40,247 bases of DNA, from positions 1 through 40,247 of the forward strand of contig CACZHC010000077.1 of NCBI GenBank assembly GCA_902780865.1, read 5' to 3'. Position numbers and translations under genes: made by a program. Shown piece after piece: positions 27,153-34,311 of this stretch (the stretch's first letter is position 1; the number at the start of each line of letters is the position of its first letter). This stretch comes from an uncultured bacterium (GTDB lineage Bacteria > Verrucomicrobiota > Kiritimatiellia > RFP12 > UBA1067). Under the pieces are notes generated by a model. That model did no database searches and was not told the DNA's origin. It was given only the letters and a program-made list of their open reading frames with translations.

Positions 27153-28700
27153 ATGAAAATCAACACAATCATTACGGCGGCGGCGGCGCTCTGCGCCATG
27201 TCGGCAATGGCGGTTCAGGAAGTCTCCCTCTTGGAAAGATCCGGTTGGGTCAGGACCTGCGACAAGGGGCAGCTCGTCTGGAACGACGGACCCGAAGGCA
27301 AGTCGGTGACGCTCATCCAGGAGAAGGGCGCGAAGGTCGCCGGGTTCGGCACCGACTTCCTCGACCTCGACGCCTTCCGCGACAAGGAAGTGGATCTCGT
27401 CTTCGTGCTCGACGGCGAGAATGTCGTGCGCGGAACCGAGAAGGACGGCAAGACGCCGCGCAAGTTCATGCCCGTCACCTACCACTGGGAAATCCAGTTC
27501 GCCGAATACGCCAACTGGCACACGCCCGAAGCCCCCGACTATCCGGAGGGGACGTTCAAGGGGCGTGAAGTCGTGTTCTCGTTCCGCTATCCCGAAACGG
27601 CCGGCAAGTTCGGCATGACCTTTCGCGCGTGCTGCGAGTCCGGCAAGGTGACAGTCCGAAAGATCCTCGTCCGCGAGCGCGCGGAGAAGTACATGGACAA
27701 GTTTATGAAGCTGCCTGAGGGCTTCAAGTGCGAATACTCCGACAAGGTCCTGAAGGCACCGCACATGCGCGGAATCGTCGCCGGCTGCGGGCATTCGGTC
27801 GAGTCCTACGAGAAGATACGCGGCTGGGGCTGCAACCTCGTACGCTTCTGGATGAACCCCCAGGAGGATGGCGACTTCGAGAAGACCGACGCGCTTCTGC
27901 CCGTGCTTGAAAAACTCGGCATCAACGTCATTCTCGCGCCCGCGACGCCCGGCCCGCGCGGACCCAAGGGCCAGGCCTACCGGCTCTTCAACGACGAAGC
28001 GCTCTACAAGCAGTATCTCGCGAACTGGAAGAAGGTCGCCGAGCACTACAAGGGCGATACGCGTATCTTCGCATACGACCTCATGAACGAGCCGTTCCAG
28101 GAGCTTCGCACGAACCCCGACGACAAGTACAACTTCCTCGCCGTGCAGTACGAGGCCGCGAAGATCGTCCGCGCGATCGACCCCGACCGCGTGCTCGTCG
28201 CGAGCGCCTCGGGCGGCAGCTCGCCCGGCAACTACAACGCCTGCGACATGCGTCCGCTGCCGATGAAGGACGTCATCTACCAGATGCACTTCTACGCGCC
28301 GTTCTTCCTCACGCACGCCGGGCTCTACGGCACGAAGCTGCTGCCGAACGACCCCTATCCCGGCACGCTTAAGCGCAACACGAAGTGGACGAAGAAGGAG
28401 GTCGGGACGGTCATGGACTACATGAACGACTTCATCGAGCGCTGGGGCGCGCAGATCTACGTGGGCGAGTTCTCCTGCATGAGCATCCAGCCCGGCGCCG
28501 CGCAGTGGCTTGACGACGTAGCGGGACTCATCGAGGAGCACGGTTGGAAATTCTGGACCTTCCACTCCTACGGCGAGTTCTACGGATGGAACCTCGAATA
28601 CAAGGCCGACGAGAAGACCGGCAAGCCGGTCAAGATCAAGCCCGACGAGACGACCGACCGCCTCGAGGTCATGAAGAAGTGGTGGGCGAAAAATCGTTAG
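27153..28700 (+). CDS. Secreted GH5-family glycoside hydrolase (cellulase-like fold)
   Basis: The 515-residue enzyme has a signal peptide (MKINTIITAAAALCAMSAMA). An N-terminal beta-sandwich of about 170 residues (SVTLIQEKGAKVAGF ... GKVTVRKILVRE) looks like a carbohydrate-binding or jelly-roll domain. A GH5-type TIM barrel covers about residues 185-515: GCNLVRFWMNP on strand 2, the acid/base Glu in YDLMNEPF (about residue 312), QMHFYAP with the conserved His/Tyr, the nucleophile Glu in IYVGEFSC (about residue 438) and WKFWTFHSYGEF near the end. GH5 enzymes cleave beta-1,4-linked glucans, mannans and related polymers; the specificity here is unknown. There is no strong ribosome-binding site (only AAAGAAAG), but the signal peptide fixes the start. 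The spacer upstream holds phrase repeats, and the FAD enzyme follows after another repeat-rich spacer. Confidence 0.87.
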   Translation: MKINTIITAAAALCAMSAMAVQEVSLLERSGWVRTCDKGQLVWNDGPEGKSVTLIQEKGAKVAGFGTDFLDLDAFRDKEVDLVFVLDGENVVRGTEKDGKTPRKFMPVTYHWEIQFAEYANWHTPEAPDYPEGTFKGREVVFSFRYPETAGKFGMTFRACCESGKVTVRKILVRERAEKYMDKFMKLPEGFKCEYSDKVLKAPHMRGIVAGCGHSVESYEKIRGWGCNLVRFWMNPQEDGDFEKTDALLPVLEKLGINVILAPATPGPRGPKGQAYRLFNDEALYKQYLANWKKVAEHYKGDTRIFAYDLMNEPFQELRTNPDDKYNFLAVQYEAAKIVRAIDPDRVLVASASGGSSPGNYNACDMRPLPMKDVIYQMHFYAPFFLTHAGLYGTKLLPNDPYPGTLKRNTKWTKKEVGTVMDYMNDFIERWGAQIYVGEFSCMSIQPGAAQWLDDVAGLIEEHGWKFWTFHSYGEFYGWNLEYKADEKTGKPVKIKPDETTDRLEVMKKWWAKNR

Positions 28701-28768
28701 TTCGAAGTTTGAAGTTCAAAGTTTAAAGTTTGATGTTTGAAGCCGTTAGTCGTTAGTCGTTAGTAGAT
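28701..28768 (+). repeat. Low-complexity phrase repeats between the GH5 and FAD genes
   Basis: Two phrases recur right after the GH5 stop: AAGTTTGAAGTTCAAAGTTT-type units at 28705-28740, and CGTTAGT in three tandem copies at 28744-28764, continuing as TAGTAG. They resemble the phrase repeats at 27058-27127 in style but not in sequence. No terminator or promoter was recognised in this 86-bp gap. Confidence 0.7.
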
Positions 28769-28786
28769 AGTTGAGGGATGGTGAAG

Positions 28787-30208
28787 ATGACAAGAAAAGA
28801 GTTTCTTGGAGGAATCGCGTGCGGCGCGGCGGGGGTTGCCCTTGCTGCGCCGAACGCCGCCGGCGAATCTCGCCGCCAGCTGTCGTCGGCACCCGCCGGC
28901 GATTTTGACGTTGTCGTCATAGGCGGGAGCTGCACCGGGGTCTTCGCCGCGATCCGCGCGGCGGAGGCGGGTTGCAAGGTCGCGCTCGTAGAGATGGCTG
29001 GCGGATTCGGCGGCACGGCGACGCAGGGGCTTGTCCCGATCTGGCACTCGCTATACTCGACGGACGGCAAGACGAAGATCATAAAGGGGCTTACTGACGA
29101 CATGGAGCAGGAGCTCGTCCGCCGTGGCGAAGCACGCATGGAGCGGCCCGACAACTTCGCCCGCGGAGCGGTTATAAACGTCGCGGGACTCCAGATTCTG
29201 CTCGATGAATGCGTGATGCGGCAGAAGGGCATCACGCCGTTTCTCCACACGCGACTTGCGGCGGTGGAATGCGACAGGCCAGGGCACATAACGGCCGCGA
29301 TCATTGCGGACAAGGCGGGGCTTCGTCGCATCACCGGCAAGTTCTTCATCGATGCTTCCGGCGATGCGGATCTCTGCCGCTTTGCGGGTCTTCCCACCTG
29401 GAAGCTGCCCAAGGACATGATGCAGGCGCACACTCTCTGCGCAATTCTATCGGGCTACGATGCCATACGCGCGAAGTACCCGAAGTTCTCGTTCGGCGAG
29501 ATAATGAAGCCAGAGTATGGCGCAGGGCTAAAGCACATGTTCGGCTGGGGTGCCGATGTGATAGGCGCGAAGGGGCTTTTCTTCCACGCCTACACGCGCG
29601 TTGCGGACTGCGATCCGTCGATTCCCGAGGACCTGACGCGCATCGAGATCGAGGGGCGTTCCCAGCTGCGGCGCATAGTCGACGCGGTAAACAGGAACTT
29701 CCCGATGCCGGCTGGCGAGGGGCTTTCCATTGTCGCGCTCGCGGCGCACGCGGGGCTCAGGGATTCCTGCCACGTCGACTCGCTATATCGGACGACTACG
29801 GACGACATTCTTTACGGACGCCATTTTGACGACGTCATCGCGCGCGGCTCGTACCGCGTGGACATCCACGAAGGCGCTGGCATAACCTTCAAGTACCTCG
29901 ACGGGCATTTCGAGCGCACTTACTCGGACGAGAAGGGACACCACTACGAGACGGGCCGCTGGCGCGAGAAGGCGGACGACATGCCGACATGGTATGAGGT
30001 TCCATACCGCTCGATAGTGCCGAAAGGTTCGGAGAATGTGCTTGCGCCTGGACGCATTCTCGACTGTGAACGCGATGCCTACGGCGCTTGCCGCGTGATG
30101 GTGAACTGCAACCAGATGGGCGAGGCGGCTGGACGTGCCGCTGCGAACGCGCTTGCCAAGGGGCTTCCCGCGGCAAAGGCGATGGTACCCGTTCCATTTG
30201 AGGGGTAG
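28787..30208 (+). CDS. FAD-dependent oxidoreductase, secreted (Tat-like signal)
   Basis: The start at ATG 28787 (MTRKEFLGG) is preferred over 28778 because GAGGG at 28773-28777 is well spaced only from it. The N-terminus resembles a Tat-type signal (TRKEFLGGIACGAAGVALAA), though it has Thr-Arg-Lys rather than Arg-Arg. The FAD-binding Rossmann motif is DVVVIGGSCTGVFAAIRAAE near residue 40, with GGFGGTATQG next, FFIDASGDADLCRFAG near 190, and a C-terminal EAAGRAAANAL that usually closes the FAD fold. This layout fits the FAD_oxidored family (PF12831), common in polysaccharide loci of Verrucomicrobiota and Planctomycetota, where enzymes of this kind are often mislabelled xanthan lyase N-terminal domains. 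The substrate is not known. It lies downstream of the GH5 gene and may be co-transcribed with it. Confidence 0.82.
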   Translation: MTRKEFLGGIACGAAGVALAAPNAAGESRRQLSSAPAGDFDVVVIGGSCTGVFAAIRAAEAGCKVALVEMAGGFGGTATQGLVPIWHSLYSTDGKTKIIKGLTDDMEQELVRRGEARMERPDNFARGAVINVAGLQILLDECVMRQKGITPFLHTRLAAVECDRPGHITAAIIADKAGLRRITGKFFIDASGDADLCRFAGLPTWKLPKDMMQAHTLCAILSGYDAIRAKYPKFSFGEIMKPEYGAGLKHMFGWGADVIGAKGLFFHAYTRVADCDPSIPEDLTRIEIEGRSQLRRIVDAVNRNFPMPAGEGLSIVALAAHAGLRDSCHVDSLYRTTTDDILYGRHFDDVIARGSYRVDIHEGAGITFKYLDGHFERTYSDEKGHHYETGRWREKADDMPTWYEVPYRSIVPKGSENVLAPGRILDCERDAYGACRVMVNCNQMGEAAGRAAANALAKGLPAAKAMVPVPFEG

Positions 30209-30235
30209 ACATGAAGATCTCGGCTCTGGAGCACG

Positions 30236-30252
30236 ATGGGGGCTGACCCCAT
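30236..30252. repeat. ATGGGG/CCCCAT hairpin
   Basis: ATGGGG pairs with CCCCAT around GCTGA, the same hairpin class as GTGGGG-ACACA-CCCCAC at 2271-2287. It sits between the FAD gene stop and promoter C. It could end the upstream transcript, although there is no T-tract, or be a REP-like element. Confidence 0.5.
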
Positions 30253-30277
30253 AGTAACCCATTGTGGTTCCATGGCA

Positions 30278-30332
30278 GTTCGGAAAAAATGAGTTCGCCG
30301 TGCGGATTTGTTCGAATGATTTATGGTAAAAT
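30278..30332 (+). promoter_or_regulatory. Shared upstream element plus extended -10 promoter (site C)
   Basis: GTTCGGAAAAAATGAGTT starts at 30278, CGTGCGG at 30299 and the hexamer TAAAAT at 30327-30332, preceded by TGG. Spacing from GTTCGG to the hexamer is 49 bp, as in sites A and B. The ATG at 30333 directly abuts the hexamer, so translation must begin further down (30351 or 30366). Confidence 0.75.
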
Positions 30333-30350
30333 ATGAAACACCATAAAGTC

Positions 30351-33300
30351 ATGAAAGGTTTGCTCATGGTTGCTGTTCACACTTGTGTGGGAGCTGCGAG
30401 GCTCCCTATTGCCGTTTTGTCGCTTTTCTGTACGGTCTACGCTTTCGCGGAGTCGGGTTTGCCGCCTGCTGGCTTCCCGACGCGGGACGCTATGTGGTCG
30501 CTTGCGGACGCAGGGCGCGAGAAGACGGCCTGCCGCGACCGAATCTCGCTCAACGGACTCTGGGCGTTCAAGGTCGACAACGAGGCGGCCGACGTCTCGT
30601 CCGCGCCGAAGTGCGCAACTTCTTCAAGGTCCCCGGAAAGTGGCCCGACAGTCCCGGCCGTGCGCGTGACGGCATGGCGGTATACGACGAAAAGGGCGCG
30701 GACGTCTTCGGCTCGGCGTTCAAGGAGATCACGAGCGCGTGGTACGCGCGTACGGTCGACATTCCCGACGCATGGCGCGGGCGGCGCGTTGTGCTTGGCT
30801 TCAGGTGGGTTCCATCCGCCGTGCTCGTGTATGTCGACGGCAAGAAGTCCGGCGAGGTGTTCTTCCCGGGCGGAGAGGTCGACCTGACGTCCTCGCTCGC
30901 GCCCGGACGCCACGAGATCGCGCTATTCACTTCGGCGAAGCTTCCCGAAAAGCTCGTGCAGGTGTTCGACGCGCCTGATCAGGCGCGCACCGTGACGAAG
31001 AAGGCGCTCGCCAACAAGGGGCTCAACGGAGATGTCTACATCGCGGCGGAACCGACGGGCCTCAGACTCGACGACGTCCAGGTCCGTTCTAAGGTCGCGG
31101 ACGGCAAGATCGAGTTTTCGGTCGGCTTCGCGGGCGAGGGTTCCCTCGGCGCGACGGCTGTCGCAGACATCTTCGAAGGCGGGAAGAAAGTGAAGTCGTT
31201 CAAGTCCGCGCCGTTCACCGCCGTGGCCGGCCAGCGCAAGGTCTTTGGCGGTGAATGGAAGGACACGAAGGTCTGGGACGTCGATTGCCCCGAAAACGTC
31301 TACACCGTACGCGTGTCGCTCCTCAAGGACGGCAAGGCGGTAGACGAGCTCTACGGCGAGGAGTTCGGCTACCGCGAGGTGACGGTGAAGGGCAGGGACC
31401 TCCTTTTGAACGGGAAGCCGATCCACCTCCGCCCCGAGTATTCTGGCATGAATGCGGCGTCGGCCGTCTCCAACGAAGAGGCGGAGGAGGCGTTCCGCCG
31501 TATGCGCCGCCACGGCTTCAATGCCGAGATCGACGGAACCTACGGCTTCGCCGAGGGCGGCAACGCTGACTTCGAGTTTTCGCTCCGCGCCGCGTCGAAG
31601 GTCGGCATGCTCGCGGTCATGGGACTTCCGCATCCGTGCGAGTACGCGCCGCCGGACAAGCCGCTCGACTGGCAGCTCAAGGGCGCCTACGAGAATCTCG
31701 TGCGCTACGAAGTCAAGATGCTGCAGAACATCCCCGGGCTCATCCTCTGGTCGTCCACGCACAACCAGACGGGATACGAATCCGATCAGAACCCCGAGAT
31801 CATGACGGGTCTCGAGGCGGACGTTCCCACCGGCATAGTCAACTGGCGCCAGCGCTTCCGCGAGAACTCGAAAGAGGTTGACAAACTCCTCGCCGAGGTC
31901 GACCCTGGGCGTCCGATGTACCACCACGAGTCGGGCCGGAACGGCAGCTTCTACACTCTCAACTGCTATCTCGACTGGGCACCGATCCAGGAACGCAGCG
32001 ACTGGCTTGAGACGTGGGAGGAGAAGGGCGTCATGCCGATGTTCATCGTCGAATGGGGCGCACCGCACATCGCGTCGTGGTCGAGCTACCGCGGCGAGGA
32101 CAGGGGCCGCAACATCTGGAGTTCGTGGGGCGGCTGCAAGTGGGTGTTCATCGACGAGTACAATGCCGCCGTCCTCGGAGAGGAGGCGTTCCGCCAGAAT
32201 CCGCTCAAGAACCGCGCGCGCGAACTCATCGAGTACCACTGCAAGGGCAACAAGGACGTCTACTACGGCGCGTGGGACGGCGTGACCACGAACGAGGAGG
32301 ACATGAAGAAGGTCATGTCGGCGTACCTCTCGCGGAACATCCGCGACATGCGCGCGCGCGGTATCACCATGATCCTTCCGTGGGACATGACGACGACGCA
32401 CTTCAAGTGGCCAGAGGGTTCGCGCGACAGGAAGGCGCGTCCGGACGCGTTCGCCGGCATCAAGGACTTCGGCGCTGTGAAGAGCGACTACACGCGCGGA
32501 ATCCTCAACGTCGGCGGAATGGTCCCCGCGAAGACGGGCGAGGTCATCGTCAAGAACTACGCCGACCTTATTGGCTGGATTGCCGGTCCAGGGCGCGAGT
32601 TCACGACGGTGAACGATTCGTATCTCCCGGGCGAGAAGGTCGAGAAGTCGCTTTTCTTCGTCAATGACGATCGCCACGACCGCACCATCGCGTATGCGTG
32701 GAAGGCGGGTTCCGAGAAGAAGGCCGGCAAGGTCGTCGTCAAGGCGGGCGGCACGGCGCAGGTCCCGATCTCCTTCACCGCCGCCGCGGGGACGGCGGAG
32801 ATCGTCGCGGAGTTCCGCTGCACCGAGGCGAACTGGCGCGCGCGCGATTCCTTCGCGCTGGATATCGCGAGGGCGAAGGGCGCGGCGAAGGCGAAGTCCG
32901 TGGCGCTGTTCGATCCGGAAGGGACGGCGAAGCCGCTTCTTAAGGCGCTGGGTGTCGGCGTGCGCGAAGTCTCCGGCGCGGCGGATTTGCCGCGGAAGGG
33001 TGCGGACGAAATCCTCGTCATCGGACGCAACGCGTACGCGAAGCTTCCGTTCGACCTCTCCGCCGCGGCGCGCGGCGGCGTGAAGGTCGTGATGCTCGAG
33101 CAGGATGCCGCGACGCTCAAGAAGCTCGGTTTCCGCGTGCAGGAGCACGGGCTCAGGACGCTCTTCCCCAACGACGCGGCGTTCGATGGTCTCGACCTCT
33201 CCGACTGGCGCGGCGCGTCCACCGCGCTTCCGTGGTTCATCGGCGTCGACCGAAACAGCGGCGGATTCCCGCAATGCGATTGGGAGGGTTTCAAGAACAC

Positions 33301-34189
33301 GAGGGTCTGGCGCGCCGGCAACCGCGGAACAGTCGCCTCGGTGCTTCCCGAGAAGCCCGCGCGCGGCGACTACAGGGCGCTCGCGAGCGGCGGCTTCAAC
33401 CTCCAGTACGCGCCGATTATGGAGTATGCTTCGCAGGGCGTGCGCGTGATTCTCTCGCAGCTCGACCTTTGCGGACGCCTCGCCGGACGCGACGGAGATC
33501 CGATCGTCGCGCCCGAAGCCGTGGCGGCCCTTGGCAGGATTCTTGACTACGCGGCGCGTCCGCTTGCCGCGGCGCCGGCTAAGGTTCTTGTCCTCGAACG
33601 CGGCTCGAACGTCGCGACGACATTCGGCGAGCTCGGGATTCCGTTTACGAAGGCGGCCTCGGCAGGAGACGCGAAGCCGGGCGACGTTCTTGTTCTTGGG
33701 CCCGACGCCAATGCTGGCGATCTCACGCAGCTCGTGGAGTCTGGCGTCAACGTCCTCGCCCTTGCACTTGGCTGGGACGAGGCTGCTAAGACGTTCCCCG
33801 CCGCGAAGGCGACGAAGCGCGGCTGGGAATCTTATCCGGTATTCAACGAGCTTGTTGGTAAGGAGCCGCTTCTCTCCGGCGTCACGAACGCGGACCTCAA
33901 CTGGCTCCGTCCGTCGTCCGTGGCGTACCGCGCATCGTTCGACGGTGACATTCTCACGGTCAAGCACGCCGGGAAGGGCGTCTTCGCGTACAGCGGCTTC
34001 GCGCCGTGGTGCTTCGATACGAAGGAGCTGACGATGCGCCACAACCGCCGCCGCGCACAGGCGCTCGTGACGCGCCTCGTCGCAAATCTCGGCGGCGCGG
34101 CGTGCGACGCATTCCCTGGTTCGGGCCAGGCGCTCTACGCCGACAAGCCGATAGCGACGGACGATCCGTACCGGTACTTCAGGTGGTAG
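30351..34189 (+). CDS. GH2-like glycoside hydrolase, paralogue without SGNH domain, frameshifted near 30611
   Basis: The signal peptide is read in the first frame (MKGLLMVAVHTCVGAARLPI ... TVYAFA); ATG 30366 is an alternative start with AAAGG 7 bp upstream. That frame continues through SLNGLWAFKVDN to SSAPK at about 30611. The homologous path then moves to the other frame (VRNFFKVPGKWPDSPG). One missing G (CCGAAG-GTGCGC) explains it. Restored, the protein has about 1279 residues: jelly-roll, Ig-like domain, TIM barrel (DLLLNGKPIHLRPEYSG near 31400), probable nucleophile in FIVEWGAPH (about 32050), then two amidotransferase-like segments and the terminal DDPYRYFRW. WSSTHN replaces the usual WSxxNE acid/base, as in the first paralogue. 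An unbroken ORF from 30383 to 34189 contains all but the first domain; its own N-terminus is out-of-frame translation. The gene is driven by promoter C. Confidence 0.82.
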
Positions 34190-34204
34190 GGTTGGGGGTT
34201 AATG

Positions 34205-34278
34205 CAGAGACGCGTAACCGCCGCGTAAGCGGGGCTCGCGATTCGTAGCGAGCCAAGCCGAGCGGAGCGAGTGCCGAG
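34205..34278 (+). repeat. Dispersed repeat with hairpin, intergenic copy
   Basis: GGCTCGC (34233-34239) pairs perfectly with GCGAGCC (34248-34254), followed by AAGCCGAGCGGAGCGAGTGC. The 26-bp core 34253-34278 matches the minus strand of 1658-1683 inside the recombinase gene at 25 of 26 positions. It occupies most of the 122-bp gap between the GH2-like gene and the LRR gene at 34312. Confidence 0.7.
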
Positions 34279-34311
34279 AGTGCGGAGAGAAAAATTATAA
34301 GGAGAGCAAAC

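Noticed and set aside
30236..30252. Rho-independent terminator after the FAD gene
   Set aside because: Hairpin is short and not followed by a T-tract, so it was listed as a repeat instead.
30923..34042. 1039-codon minus-strand ORF
   Set aside because: Antisense of the GH2-like gene; Arg/Val/Leu-biased composition, no motif, no ribosome-binding site. High GC explains the length.
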